Positions 39,051 to 48,512 of a DNA stretch of 64,000 nucleotides are shown one piece after another. Source of the stretch: Arthrobacter frigidicola (GTDB taxonomy: Bacteria > Actinomycetota > Actinomycetes > Actinomycetales > Micrococcaceae); assembly GCA_003602285.1 (NCBI GenBank), contig QZVU01000001.1, positions 744,001 to 808,000 on the forward strand, read 5' to 3'. Every line of letters starts with the position of its first letter. The stretch's first letter is position 1. A program made the translations under genes and the position numbers. A model generated the notes under the pieces. It was not told where the DNA came from. It saw only the letters and a program-made list of their open reading frames with translations, and did no database searches.

Positions 39051-41306
39051 TTGACGCACTGGGGATCCATCTTCAATTCCAAGGGGCAACTGGTGCTGGA
39101 CTCTGCTTTCTTCTCACTTGGCCGTCGTGGTGACGGCCGCGGGACTTCTCAACCCGGATTGCGGCGCAGAAGCCGCCCGGGTCTCCGCGGGCCGCTGAAT
39201 CTGCGGATCAACGCGGTGCTGACGGCGCTGGTGGTTGCGGTGGGCGCCTTGGTGATGCCGGTGGCGGCATCGGGCGCGACCGGCGATGTCGGGGTTGAGG
39301 GTCCGTCGCATTCGGGGACGGGGACGCCGACCGGCACCAAGCGGGCCACGAGCAATCTGTGGTTCCACGACGGGCTGTGGTGGGGCAACCTGTGGGACAC
39401 GTCCAGCTCGGACTTTCATATCTTCAGGTTCAACCCCTCGACGAACGGGTGGGTCAATACGGGTGTGAAGACCGATACGCGGTCTAGCACCCACCATGAC
39501 GTGCTGTGGGACGGGTCGACGCTGCATGTGGCGAGCTATCGGTTCGTCAATGACGGTCTGCCGGCCGAGCCGAATTACCCGACGACGATGCGGCGTTACA
39601 GCTACAACGCGAGCAGCAAGACGTACACGCTGCTGAGCTCCACCCAGATCAACAATCAGCGCGTTGAGGCACTGACCATCGATAAGGATACGACGGGCCG
39701 GATCTGGGCCACCTGGCAGCAGGGCAACCGGATCTACCTGAACGTGACCGGCACTGACGGCAAGACCTGGGGCACGCCGTTTGCCCATCCTGCATCGCTG
39801 AGCAACGTGTCGGTGGATGACACCTCGGCTTTGGTGGCCTATGGGCCCGGCAAGATGGGTCTGATGTGGAGCCGGCAGGTGGGTGACTCAACCGACGGCA
39901 TGTACTTCAGCTTCCACAACGACGGAGCGTCAAACAGCACCTGGTCCACTCCCGTGGCGGCGGTGTCGGGGCAGCGCAGCGGTGATGACCACATGAACCT
40001 GAAGTGGCTGGATTCCTCCGGTGGTCGGGTCTTCGCCGCGATCAAGACGTCGTACACGTCGTCGTCCCAGCCGCTGATCCAGCTGCTGGCCTTGAACACC
40101 TCGACGTCGACGTGGTCGGCGCACACCATCGCAACCGTTGCGGAGTGCCCGAACCGGGTGATCGTCGTGATCGACGAGAGCACGCAGAGGCTGCGTACCT
40201 TCGCCACCTATCCCAAGCCCAGTGGCACGACCAACTCCGGTGCCTGCACCAGCTCGGGGGGCGCGATCTACGAGAAATCCACGCCGCTCAGCACCATCAG
40301 CTTCACCACGTCGAAGACGGCGCGGATCGTTGACGCCGACCAGTATGTGCACAACGTGACGTCGACGAAGCAGAACATCAACTCGGCGCGCGGCACGGCC
40401 AACAGCGGTCTGCTGCTGCTCGCCGATGTGAATGCCACGAGCCGGTACTGGCACTACTACGACGGCAGCGGTGGCGGTGATACGACGGCACCGACGGTGA
40501 CTGCCACCTCCCCGAATGCCGGCGCAACGGGTGTGGCGGTGACGGCGAATGCAACGGGAACGTTCTCGGAGGCGATGACTGCCTCGACGATCACGCCCTC
40601 CACGTTCACGCTGACGGCGCAGGGGTCGACGACGCCGGTGCCGGCCGCCGTGACCTACAGCGGCAATGTTGCGACGTTGAACCCGACCGCTGACCTGGCG
40701 GCGGGCACGACGTACACGGCGACGATCAAGGGCGGATCCTCCGGGGTGAAGGATGCTGCGGGTAACGCGCTGGCGTCGGACAAGGCGTGGACCTTCACCA
40801 CCGCTGCCGCGGGCGGCGGCGGGACCCCGGAGACGGTCACGCTCAATGCCACGGCCGACAGCTACGTGGAGAGCGGGACGACGGGCACGAACTATGGCAC
40901 GTCAACCATGCTGGGTGTGGACGCCAGCCCGGTGGAGGTCTCGTACCTGAAGTTCGACCTTTCGGCCTATGCCGGCAGGACGCTGGAGAGTGCGACGCTG
41001 CAGCTGCGCAGCGCCGGCAGCGGGTCGGTCGGTACCCAGAACGTCAAGCTGGTCGCCAATGACGCCTGGACCGAGACGGGGATCACGTACAGCAACAGGC
41101 CGACGCTCGGCAGCAGCATCGGCACGCTGGGCCCGACTTCGGCCAACGCCAACTACAGTGTTCCGCTGACGGTCAGCGGCGTGACGGGTGAGCTCGGCCA
41201 GCAGCTCTCCCTGGGCATGGACTCCACCAACAGCGACGGCCTTGACCTCAACTCCCGCGAGGCCGGCAGCACGGTGGCACCGAAGCTGGTGCTCACCTTC
41301 AGGTAG
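39051..41306 (+). CDS. Large secreted protein: propeller-like region, Ig-like (Big_5) domain and DNRLRE/CBM96-like domain
   Basis: 751 residues as the longest frame. A signal peptide is likely at LNLRINAVLTALVVAVGALVMPVAASGA (about 49-76). Then a beta-strand-rich region of about 400 residues (Trp-containing repeats such as LWFHDGLWWGNLW and GRVFAAIKTSYTS) resembles a sialidase or beta-propeller. An Ig-like domain (about 478-600, from TAPTVTATSPNAGATGVAV to AWTFTT) and a C-terminal DNRLRE-type domain (about 608-751, ADSYVESGTTGTNYGTS to KLVLTF) follow; the latter often binds polysaccharide. Role inferred: cell-surface or extracellular polysaccharide binding. The start is uncertain: TTG 39051 lacks a Shine-Dalgarno, and TTG 39159 would put RRRSRP directly before the signal helix. 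Confidence 0.75.
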   Translation: MTHWGSIFNSKGQLVLDSAFFSLGRRGDGRGTSQPGLRRRSRPGLRGPLNLRINAVLTALVVAVGALVMPVAASGATGDVGVEGPSHSGTGTPTGTKRATSNLWFHDGLWWGNLWDTSSSDFHIFRFNPSTNGWVNTGVKTDTRSSTHHDVLWDGSTLHVASYRFVNDGLPAEPNYPTTMRRYSYNASSKTYTLLSSTQINNQRVEALTIDKDTTGRIWATWQQGNRIYLNVTGTDGKTWGTPFAHPASLSNVSVDDTSALVAYGPGKMGLMWSRQVGDSTDGMYFSFHNDGASNSTWSTPVAAVSGQRSGDDHMNLKWLDSSGGRVFAAIKTSYTSSSQPLIQLLALNTSTSTWSAHTIATVAECPNRVIVVIDESTQRLRTFATYPKPSGTTNSGACTSSGGAIYEKSTPLSTISFTTSKTARIVDADQYVHNVTSTKQNINSARGTANSGLLLLADVNATSRYWHYYDGSGGGDTTAPTVTATSPNAGATGVAVTANATGTFSEAMTASTITPSTFTLTAQGSTTPVPAAVTYSGNVATLNPTADLAAGTTYTATIKGGSSGVKDAAGNALASDKAWTFTTAAAGGGGTPETVTLNATADSYVESGTTGTNYGTSTMLGVDASPVEVSYLKFDLSAYAGRTLESATLQLRSAGSGSVGTQNVKLVANDAWTETGITYSNRPTLGSSIGTLGPTSANANYSVPLTVSGVTGELGQQLSLGMDSTNSDGLDLNSREAGSTVAPKLVLTFR

Positions 41307-41332
41307 GAGCAGGCCGCCCGCATTAACGACGA

Positions 41333-41394
41333 GCGCACCCGAAAACGACGACCGCACCGGATAAAACCGGTGCGGTCGTCGTTTTGGGGTGCGC
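41333..41394. terminator. Very long hairpin between the secreted-protein gene and rlmN
   Basis: A perfect 19-base stem (41342-41360 with 41367-41385, loop ATAAAA) extends through one G-G mismatch by eight more pairs (41333-41340 with 41387-41394). It lies between convergent genes and has A/T-rich sides (AAAA/TTTT), so it can end both transcripts. Confidence 0.8.
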
Positions 41395-41432
41395 GGGACG
41401 CTTTGAGGCGCGGTGGTCGTTTTCGGACTGCG

Positions 41433-42647
41433 TCAGTCGGCCGCAGCGAGCTGTCCGCAGGCCCCGTCGATCTCCTGGCCGCGCGTATCGCGCAGCGTCG
41501 TCGGGATGCCTGCGTCGCGGAGCCGGTTGATGAACTCCGCGGTGACGGCGGGCTCCGACGCCGTCCAGATGGACCCCGGTGTCGGGTTCAGCGGGATCGG
41601 GTTGACGTGCACCCAGCCGCGGCCGCGCTTGTTCAGCTTCTTGGCCAGCAGGTCCGCACGCCAGGGGTGGTCGTTCATGTCCTTGATCAGCGCGTACTCG
41701 ATGCTCACCCGGCGCCCCGTGGTGGCGAAGTAGTTGTAGGCGGCGTCGAGGGCCTCATCCACCTTCCACTTGGTGTTCACGGGGATCAGTTCGTCCCGCA
41801 GCTCGTCATCGGGAGCGTGGAGGGACAGGGCGAACGTGACGGGAACCTCCTCGGCCGCGAGCTTGTTGATCGCGGGCACCAGTCCGACCGTGGAGACGGT
41901 GATGTGCCGGGCCGACATGCCCAGGCCTTCGGGGAAGTCGTCGACGAAGCGGTGGACGGCGGCCATCACGCGCTTGTAGTTCGCCAGCGGCTCACCCATG
42001 CCCATGAAGACGATGTTGGTCACGCGGTCGGCGTCGTGCCCACCGTCGGTGCGGGTGCCGCCGAGCTCGCCCGCGGCGAGGACGCGGTTCGCGGCGACGA
42101 CCTGGTCGACGATCTCGGCGGTCGACATGTTGCGGGTCAACCCGGCCTGGCCGGTGGCGCAGAAGGGGCAGTTCATACCGCACCCGGCCTGTGAGGAGAC
42201 GCACAGGGTGACCCGGCCGGGGTAGCGCATCAGCACGGACTCGACGAGCGCACCGTCGAACAGCCGCCACAGGAACTTGATGGTGTCGCCGTTGTCGGTC
42301 TTGAGCTGCTTGACCTTGGTGAGCAGCGGCGGGAACATCGCCTCCACCATTTCCTCCCGGCCCGCCTTGGGCAGGTCGCTCATCAGCTCGGGATCGGTGG
42401 TGTAGTGGCTGAAGTAGTGGGTCGAGAGCTGCTTGGCCCGGTACGCCGGGTAGCCGAGTTCCTTGAGCCGCTCCTGGCGTTCGGTGAGCGTGAGGTCGGC
42501 CAGGTGCACCGGCGGCTGCTTCACGCGCGGAGACTTGAACTGGAGCAGCGGACGCCCGTCGCTGCCGACGACCGGGGCGGCGCCCTCCACCTCCGGGCGG
42601 ACCTGGGGGCGGGAAGCGGGGGCAGGGGAAAGAGTCGCGTCAGTCAT
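41433..42647 (-). CDS. rlmN: 23S rRNA/tRNA adenine-C2 methyltransferase RlmN
   Basis: Radical-SAM enzyme methylating A2503 of 23S rRNA and A37 of some tRNAs. 404 residues. The [4Fe-4S] motif is [42 protein letters not shown] and the C-terminal resolving Cys region (EIDGACGQL) are present. ATG 42647 is preferred; ATG 42656 adds three residues. Faces gnd with divergent promoters between them. Confidence 0.96.
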   Translation of the reverse strand: MTDATLSPAPASRPQVRPEVEGAAPVVGSDGRPLLQFKSPRVKQPPVHLADLTLTERQERLKELGYPAYRAKQLSTHYFSHYTTDPELMSDLPKAGREEMVEAMFPPLLTKVKQLKTDNGDTIKFLWRLFDGALVESVLMRYPGRVTLCVSSQAGCGMNCPFCATGQAGLTRNMSTAEIVDQVVAANRVLAAGELGGTRTDGGHDADRVTNIVFMGMGEPLANYKRVMAAVHRFVDDFPEGLGMSARHITVSTVGLVPAINKLAAEEVPVTFALSLHAPDDELRDELIPVNTKWKVDEALDAAYNYFATTGRRVSIEYALIKDMNDHPWRADLLAKKLNKRGRGWVHVNPIPLNPTPGSIWTASEPAVTAEFINRLRDAGIPTTLRDTRGQEIDGACGQLAAAD

Positions 42648-42835
42648 CGGTTCCATTGTTTCATGACTTGTTTCCCGGCGAGTCCGCGGCCGGCGGCGAA
42701 TGTTACCGAGGCCATATGCCGTCCTGTGGCTTCCGGAGCGCCGCCGGTAATAGGCTGAGGAGTAAGGGATGGGGGCGAAGAGGCCCCCACTCAGCGCAGG
42801 CGCCGACGACGCGCCTCGAAGCATCGGAGAAATCA

Positions 42836-44272
42836 TTGAGTGCACAAATTGGAGTGACCGGGCTTGCCGTCATGGGAGCCAACCTCGCCCGCAACCTGGC
42901 CCGCAACGGCTACACCGTGGCCCTGCATAACCGGTCGATCGAAAAGACGGACGCCCTGCTCGAGAAGTACGGCCACGAGGGCGACTTCATCCGCACCGAA
43001 TCCCTCCAGGAGCTCGTCGACTCCCTTGAGAAGCCCCGCCGGGTCCTGATCATGGTGAAGGCCGGCAAGCCGGTTGACTCCGTCATCGATCAGCTGGCAC
43101 CGCTGCTCGAGCCCGAAGACATCATCATCGACGCGGGCAACTCCCACTACGAGGACACCCGCCGGCGCGAGGCAGCGCTGGCCGAGAAGGGCCTGTTCTT
43201 CGTCGGCGTCGGCGTGTCCGGCGGCGAGGAAGGCGCGCTGCTCGGGCCCTCGATCATGCCCGGCGGCTCCCGCAAGTCCTACGAGTCGCTCGGCCCCATG
43301 CTCGAGAAGATCTCGGCCAAGTACAAGGGCGAGGCGTGCTGCGCATGGATCGGCACCGACGGCGCTGGCCACTTCGTGAAGATGGTCCACAACGGCATCG
43401 AGTATGCCGACATGCAGGTGATCGGCGAGGCCTACGACGTCCTCCGCTCGGCCGCCGGCATCGAGCCGGCCGAACAGGCCGACATCTTCACCGAGTGGAA
43501 CAAGGGCACCCTCTCGTCCTTCCTCATCGAAATCACCGCCGAGGTGCTCCGCCACACCGATCCGCGCAGCGACAAGCCGTTCGTCGACATCCTTGTCGAC
43601 TCCGCCGGCCAGAAGGGCACCGGCCGCTGGACGGTCGTCTCGGCGCTTGAGCTTGGAAGCCCGACGTCGGGCATCGCCGAGTCCGTGTTCGCCCGCGGCC
43701 TCTCCTCCCAGCGGGAGCAGCGCGTGCTGGCCCAGGAGACGCTGAAGGGCCACGAGTCGAGCGTGGAACTGCCCGAGTCGTTCGTCGAGGACGTGCGCCT
43801 TGCCCTCTACGCGTCGAAGATCGTCAGCTACGCCCAGGGCATGGACATGCTCGGCGCCGCCGCGAAGGAGTACGGCTGGGAGCTCAAGCTCGACGAGATC
43901 GCCTCGCTCTGGCGGGCCGGCTGCATCATCCGCGCGGAACTGCTCGACGACGTCATGAAGGCCTACGCCGGCGCGGACCGCCCGGCCAACCTGCTGCTGG
44001 CGCCGGCCTTCACCGAGGCCATCGCCGAGGCCGTCCCGGCCTGGCGCCGCGTCGTGGCCACGGCGGTGCAGCTGGGCATCCCCGTGCCCGTCTTCTCCTC
44101 GTCGCTGGCCTACTACGACGGCCTGCGCCGCAAGCGCCTGCCCGCCGCCCTGACCCAGGGACTGCGCGACCTCTTCGGCGCCCACACCTACAACCGGGTC
44201 GACGCCGAGGGCACCTTCCACACCCAGTGGAGCGGCGACCGCTCAGAGATCGAAGCCGTGGACACCCACTAA
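42836..44272 (+). CDS. gnd: 6-phosphogluconate dehydrogenase (NADP-dependent, decarboxylating)
   Basis: Third enzyme of the oxidative pentose phosphate pathway. 478 residues from TTG 42836 with CGGAGA six bases upstream. Rossmann [14 protein letters not shown] with NRS after strand 2 (typical for NADP); [23 protein letters not shown]; catalytic Lys in [17 protein letters not shown]-terminal [12 protein letters not shown]. The open frame upstream of TTG is shadow. Confidence 0.96.
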   Translation: MSAQIGVTGLAVMGANLARNLARNGYTVALHNRSIEKTDALLEKYGHEGDFIRTESLQELVDSLEKPRRVLIMVKAGKPVDSVIDQLAPLLEPEDIIIDAGNSHYEDTRRREAALAEKGLFFVGVGVSGGEEGALLGPSIMPGGSRKSYESLGPMLEKISAKYKGEACCAWIGTDGAGHFVKMVHNGIEYADMQVIGEAYDVLRSAAGIEPAEQADIFTEWNKGTLSSFLIEITAEVLRHTDPRSDKPFVDILVDSAGQKGTGRWTVVSALELGSPTSGIAESVFARGLSSQREQRVLAQETLKGHESSVELPESFVEDVRLALYASKIVSYAQGMDMLGAAAKEYGWELKLDEIASLWRAGCIIRAELLDDVMKAYAGADRPANLLLAPAFTEAIAEAVPAWRRVVATAVQLGIPVPVFSSSLAYYDGLRRKRLPAALTQGLRDLFGAHTYNRVDAEGTFHTQWSGDRSEIEAVDTH

Positions 44273-44292
44273 CCCAACCGGCTTGGACACGA

Positions 44293-44320
44293 GAAAGGCC
44301 CCGGGGAACCGGGGCCTTTC
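44293..44320. terminator. Terminator between gnd and cysE
   Basis: Perfect 12-base arms GAAAGGCCCCGG / CCGGGGCCTTTC with loop GGAA, then TTAT. Works for both convergent genes. Confidence 0.85.
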
Positions 44321-44336
44321 TTATGTGGGGCGGAGG

Positions 44337-44924
44337 CTAGATGTAGATGGCCGGGTCGACGTATTCGGCCGGATCCACGGCGGGAAGGGTCTCCCGGCGG
44401 GCGTCACGGTGCCGGTAGGTCGCGGGGATCCCGGTGATAATCGATTCTGGCGGCGTGCTCTTGACGACGACGGCGTTGGCTCCCACGGCGCTGCGGGCTC
44501 CGATGGTGATGGGGCCGAGGATCTTCGCCCCGGCGCCGATGGTGACGCCGTCGCCGATGGTGGGGTGGCGTTTGACCTTTTCCAGTGACCGCCCGCCCAG
44601 GGTGACGCCCTGGTACATCATGACGTCGTCACCGATTTCGGCGGTGCCACCGATTACGACGCCCATGCCGTGGTCAATGAAGAAACGGCGTCCAATGACC
44701 GCCGCGGGATGGATTTCGATGCCGGTCGCGGCCCGGGCCAGCTGGGCAAGGATACGCGCCGGAAGGCGCAGGCCCGGCCGGGTCCACATCCGGTGCGTGA
44801 GCCGGTGCACCCAGATGGCGTGCAGGCCGGAGTACACCAGGGTGTTTTCGACCGCGCCGCGCGCCGCTGGGTCGTGGGTGCGGGCCGTCTCCAGGTCCTC
44901 GCGCAGTCTCCCTAAAAAGCTCAA
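44337..44924 (-). CDS. cysE: Serine O-acetyltransferase
   Basis: Makes O-acetylserine for cysteine synthesis. 195 residues: helical N-domain, then the left-handed beta helix (hexapeptide repeats [22 protein letters not shown]). The active-site pair His is in IDHGMG. TTG start with GAGGAGGA just upstream. The C-terminal end is ...YVDPAIYI, an Ile-ending peptide as used to bind CysK. cysK precedes it by 24 bases on the same strand. Confidence 0.95.
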   Translation of the reverse strand: MSFLGRLREDLETARTHDPAARGAVENTLVYSGLHAIWVHRLTHRMWTRPGLRLPARILAQLARAATGIEIHPAAVIGRRFFIDHGMGVVIGGTAEIGDDVMMYQGVTLGGRSLEKVKRHPTIGDGVTIGAGAKILGPITIGARSAVGANAVVVKSTPPESIITGIPATYRHRDARRETLPAVDPAEYVDPAIYI

Positions 44925-44948
44925 GGCTTCCTCCTCGTAGAGGGCGGG

Positions 44949-45884
44949 TCAGGCGCGGATGTCGTCGAAGAGCACCGTGGAGATGTACCGCTCGCCGAAA
45001 TCGCAGACGACCGCCACGATGAGCTTACCGGCGTTTTCGGGCCGCTTGGCCAACTCAAGGGCGGCCCAGACAATGGCTCCAGAGGAGATGCCGCCGAGGA
45101 TTCCCTCTTTCGTGCCCAGTGCACGGGCAACGCGCACCGAGTCTTCGACGGAGGCGTCCATGACCTCGTCGTAGGCGTCGGTGTCCAGGATCTCCGGCAC
45201 GAAGTTCGCGCCCAGGCCCTGGATCTTGTGCGGACCCGGCGCCCCGCCGTTGAGGATGGGGGAGTCTGCCGGTTCGACGGCGACGATCTGCACGCCGGGC
45301 TTGCGCTTCTTGAGGACCTGCCCGACGCCGGTGATGGTGCCGCCGGTGCCGACGCCGGCGACGAAGATGTCGACGGCGCCGGCGGTGTCTTCCCAGACCT
45401 CTTCGGCGGTGGTGGTCCGGTGGATCTCCGGGTTGGCGGCGTTGGCGAACTGCTGGGCCCAGATGGCGTTCTCGGTGTTCGCCACGATCTCCTTGGCGCG
45501 TTCCACCGCTCCGCGCATCCCCTCCGAGCCGGGGGTCAGGACGATCTCTGCACCGTAGGCGCGGAGCATGACGCGGCGCTCGGTGGACATGGTCTCCGGC
45601 ATGGTGAGGATGACCTTGTACCCGCGGGCCGCGCCGACCATGGCGAGGGCGATGCCCGTGTTGCCGGAGGTCCCCTCGACGATGGTGCCGCCCGGGCGCA
45701 GTGCACCCGAACGCTCCGCGGCGTCAACGATCGCGACGCCGATGCGGTCCTTCACGCTGTTGGTCGGGTTGTAGAACTCGAGCTTGACCACCACGTCCGC
45801 GCCCAGGCCCTCAGCCAGGTGGTTGAGGCGCACCAGGGGCGTACCGCCGACCAGTTGGGTGACGTCATCGTAAATCCGTGCCAT
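44949..45884 (-). CDS. cysK: Cysteine synthase (O-acetylserine sulfhydrylase)
   Basis: PLP enzyme that makes cysteine from O-acetylserine and sulfide. 311 residues from ATG 45884. PLP Lys45 in [17 protein letters not shown] loop; [10 protein letters not shown] phosphate loop; [11 protein letters not shown] near the end. Operon with cysE. Confidence 0.96.
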   Translation of the reverse strand: MARIYDDVTQLVGGTPLVRLNHLAEGLGADVVVKLEFYNPTNSVKDRIGVAIVDAAERSGALRPGGTIVEGTSGNTGIALAMVGAARGYKVILTMPETMSTERRVMLRAYGAEIVLTPGSEGMRGAVERAKEIVANTENAIWAQQFANAANPEIHRTTTAEEVWEDTAGAVDIFVAGVGTGGTITGVGQVLKKRKPGVQIVAVEPADSPILNGGAPGPHKIQGLGANFVPEILDTDAYDEVMDASVEDSVRVARALGTKEGILGGISSGAIVWAALELAKRPENAGKLIVAVVCDFGERYISTVLFDDIRA

Positions 45885-45911
45885 GCGCAAAGCCTGCCTG
45901 ATCCTGATACG

Positions 45912-45946
45912 CCGCGGCAGAACCGGTGGTGCCGGTTCTGCCGCGG
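45912..45946 (-). terminator. Hairpin between msrA and cysK
   Basis: Perfect 15-base arms around TGGTG; probably ends the msrA transcript. No long U-run is seen. Confidence 0.6.
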
Positions 45947-46016
45947 AGGCCTGTGAAAGAGAGAAGGCAGGCCCTGGGGCTGCCGGAGTCAGCCTAGTTC
46001 CCGGCAACCCCGTCGA

Positions 46017-46541
46017 CTACGCGACAAGCCATTCGGCGTAATATTTGCGCGCCTTCGCGAGCTTCGGGTTGATAATCACCTGGCAGTAGCCCTGCTCGGG
46101 GTGCTTCGCGTAGAAGTTCTGGTGGTACTCCTCGGCCTCGTGGAAGGTCCCGAGCCGGGTCACTTCGGTGACAATTGGATTGCTCCACTTGTCCTGGTTG
46201 CGCTGGATCGCCTTTTCGAAAATTTCCTGCTGCTCCGCGTCCTGGTAGAACATCGAGGACCGGTACTGCGTCCCGACGTCGTACCCCTGCCGGTTCAGCG
46301 TGGTGGGGTCGTGTGAGACGAAGTACATGTCGAGGACGACCTCCTCGGGAATGACGCTCTCATCAAAGGTCACGGCAACGACCTCGGCATGGCCGGTGGT
46401 GCCGGCGCTGACCGAGTCGTAATCCGGGTGGCTCTCATGGCCGCCCGTGTAGCCGGAGACAACCGCCGTGACGCCGCGGGTTTTCTGGTAGAGGGCGTCG
46501 AGGCACCAGAAGCAGCCTCCGCCAAGTACAAAAGTTTTCAT
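46017..46541 (-). CDS. msrA: Peptide methionine sulfoxide reductase A
   Basis: Repairs methionine-S-sulfoxide. 174 residues from ATG 46541 (MKTFVLGGGCFWCLDAL). The GCFWC motif holds the catalytic Cys; a resolving Cys candidate is in GYCQVIINPK. Substrate-site residues are in VSGYTGGHESHPDY and HAEVV. Longer upstream frame (to 46706) is not conserved. Confidence 0.95.
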   Translation of the reverse strand: MKTFVLGGGCFWCLDALYQKTRGVTAVVSGYTGGHESHPDYDSVSAGTTGHAEVVAVTFDESVIPEEVVLDMYFVSHDPTTLNRQGYDVGTQYRSSMFYQDAEQQEIFEKAIQRNQDKWSNPIVTEVTRLGTFHEAEEYHQNFYAKHPEQGYCQVIINPKLAKARKYYAEWLVA

Positions 46542-46714
46542 ACCTTGTACAATGCGCCGGGCCCCTTGGGAATTCCCATCCGTGGCAATTGTCACAGCCG
46601 CACCTTCCGGCCGTCCGATACCAGCCCGCTCGCCGGATGATGCCGCGACACGCCGAAGTTGACCGAGACCACATAATTGGTCGGCGGCGCGGCGCGCGGG
46701 GTACAACTGGTCCT

Positions 46715-47605
46715 ATGGAAGAGAACCTGCAGCCCTCCAGCCCGGAACAAAGCGGGACGGAAACGGTTCCGACAGTCGGTGAGGTCCTGCTGGCGATCGA
46801 GGAACTCTGGCCCGAAAGCCTGGCCGAAGGCTGGGACGCCGTCGGCCTCGTTGCCGGCCGAGCGGACGCCGAGGTCAGCCGCATCCTCTTCGCCGTCGAT
46901 CCCACCAGCGAGGTGCTCGACGAGGCCCTTGCGTGGGGCGCGCAGCTGATCATTTCCCACCACCCCCTGCTCCTGAAGCCGGTGAACTCGGTGGCTGCCT
47001 CTGGGCCCAAGGGAGAGGTGCTGCACCGGCTGATCGAAAGCGGCTGCGCTCTGGCAACGGTCCACACCAACGGTGACAGTGCCGTCGGCGGGGTATCGGA
47101 TGTGCTGGCCGACGCCTTCGGACTCAGCGAAGTGAAACCGCTCGTACGCTCCCAGGACGGACTGCCCGAGGAGGGCATCGGCCGGGTGGGAAACCTCCCT
47201 GATGCCACCACCCTCGCCGACTTCGCCGAGTCGGTCTTCTCCATCCTTCCCTCGGTGGCCGGCGGCGTCCGGGTCGCGGGGGACAAGGACGGGCTGATCC
47301 GCCGGGTCGCCGTCTGCGGTGGCGCCGGCGACAGCCTGTTCGACGCCGTGCGGGCCAGCCAGGCCGATGTGTTCGTCACGGCCGACCTCCGGCACCATCC
47401 CGCGTCCGAGGCTCGGGAGCGGGCGGCGGGCGGCCGGCCCTACCTCATCGACGTGTCGCACTTCGGCAGTGAGTGGCTCTGGCTCACGCCGGCCGCCGCG
47501 GCGCTCGGCAACGTCCTGACCGATCAGGGCTTCCTGACCGACATCCGGGTCAGCAGCGTCAACACCGACCCCTGGGACTTCGTTCTCACTCCGGGCCACC
47601 CCTGA
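46715..47605 (+). CDS. Nif3-like dinuclear metal centre protein (DUF34)
   Basis: 296 residues. The family is a hexameric, dinuclear-metal protein, possibly GTP cyclohydrolase-I type 2-like; its cellular role is unsettled. Metal-site motifs: LIISHHPLLLKP, ATVHTNGDSA (H-T-N-x-D), DVFVTADLRHHP, DVSHFGSEW. It opens a three-gene set with the zinc-ribbon and RNase H genes, also adjacent in mycobacteria (Rv2230c-Rv2228c). Confidence 0.92.
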   Translation: MEENLQPSSPEQSGTETVPTVGEVLLAIEELWPESLAEGWDAVGLVAGRADAEVSRILFAVDPTSEVLDEALAWGAQLIISHHPLLLKPVNSVAASGPKGEVLHRLIESGCALATVHTNGDSAVGGVSDVLADAFGLSEVKPLVRSQDGLPEEGIGRVGNLPDATTLADFAESVFSILPSVAGGVRVAGDKDGLIRRVAVCGGAGDSLFDAVRASQADVFVTADLRHHPASEARERAAGGRPYLIDVSHFGSEWLWLTPAAAALGNVLTDQGFLTDIRVSSVNTDPWDFVLTPGHP

Positions 47606-47766
47606 ACAACACACCGGGCGGAACCGCACCCAGTCCACCGCCCGCCGAGCTGCCCGCGGAACCGCCGTCGACGGCGCAGCCGGCGGGATGGGCGCCGTGG
47701 AGGCCTCCGCCGTAAGTGCAATAGGCTAGGACGGAACGTCAGTCGCCCACACACCGGAGGTTAACC

Positions 47767-48507
47767 GTGGCCAAGGCTCCACCAGAGGAACAACTGCGAC
47801 TGCTGGATCTGCAGGCGCTTGACTCCCGCCTGAACCAGCTTCAGCGGCAGGCTGCGCTGGTGCGGAACAACCCCGAGATTGCAGCCCTGCAGGCCAGGGT
47901 CGCCACGGTCGACGGCGAGCTGGTCAAGGCCACCACCGAACTGGCCGACCTCGAGCGTGAGCTAACCCGGGCCGAGGATGACGTCCAGGCCGTCGTGACG
48001 CGCCTCGAGCGCGACGAGCAGCGGCTCAACAGCGGCACGGGAACCTCCAAGGACCTCACGGCACTGCAGAGCGAGGTCGCCTCCCTGACCCGCCGGCGCT
48101 CGGATCTCGAAGACGTCGAACTCGATGTCATGGAGCGGGTCGAACAGGCCCGCTCCGCGCAGCAGGAAGTCCAGCAGCGCACCGACACCGTCCGCAGCGA
48201 ACTGGCGGCCCTCGAAGCGGCACGGGATGCCGAGCTCGAGACGCTCGGGGCCCAGCGCGCCGAGGTGCAGGTGCAGCGCGATGAGCTCGCGTCAACCTTC
48301 GACGCCGCGCTGCTCGGCCTCTACGAGAAGACCCTGGCACGCCGCGGCGTCGGGGCGGCCAGGCTTTTCCACGGCAAGTCCGAGGGCTCCGGCATGCAGC
48401 TCAGCCCCGGCGACCTCGCCGACATTTCCAAGGCGGCGCCCGATGACATCGTGATGTGCCCCGACTCGGGCTCCATCCTGGTGCGCTCCGCGGAGTGGGG
48501 ACACTGA
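47767..48507 (+). CDS. Coiled-coil protein with degenerate C4 zinc ribbon
   Basis: 246 residues. Residues about 15-180 form a long coiled coil (heptads of Leu, Val, Glu, Arg); the C-terminal domain corresponds to a zf-RING_7 zinc ribbon. In typical members it has two CxxC knuckles; here they read KSEGSG and CPDSG, so only one Cys is left of four and zinc binding is unlikely. GTG start. It is separated by five bases from the RNase H gene, with which it is nearly always paired in actinobacteria. Confidence 0.88.
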   Translation: MAKAPPEEQLRLLDLQALDSRLNQLQRQAALVRNNPEIAALQARVATVDGELVKATTELADLERELTRAEDDVQAVVTRLERDEQRLNSGTGTSKDLTALQSEVASLTRRRSDLEDVELDVMERVEQARSAQQEVQQRTDTVRSELAALEAARDAELETLGAQRAEVQVQRDELASTFDAALLGLYEKTLARRGVGAARLFHGKSEGSGMQLSPGDLADISKAAPDDIVMCPDSGSILVRSAEWGH

Positions 48508-48512
48508 CACCC

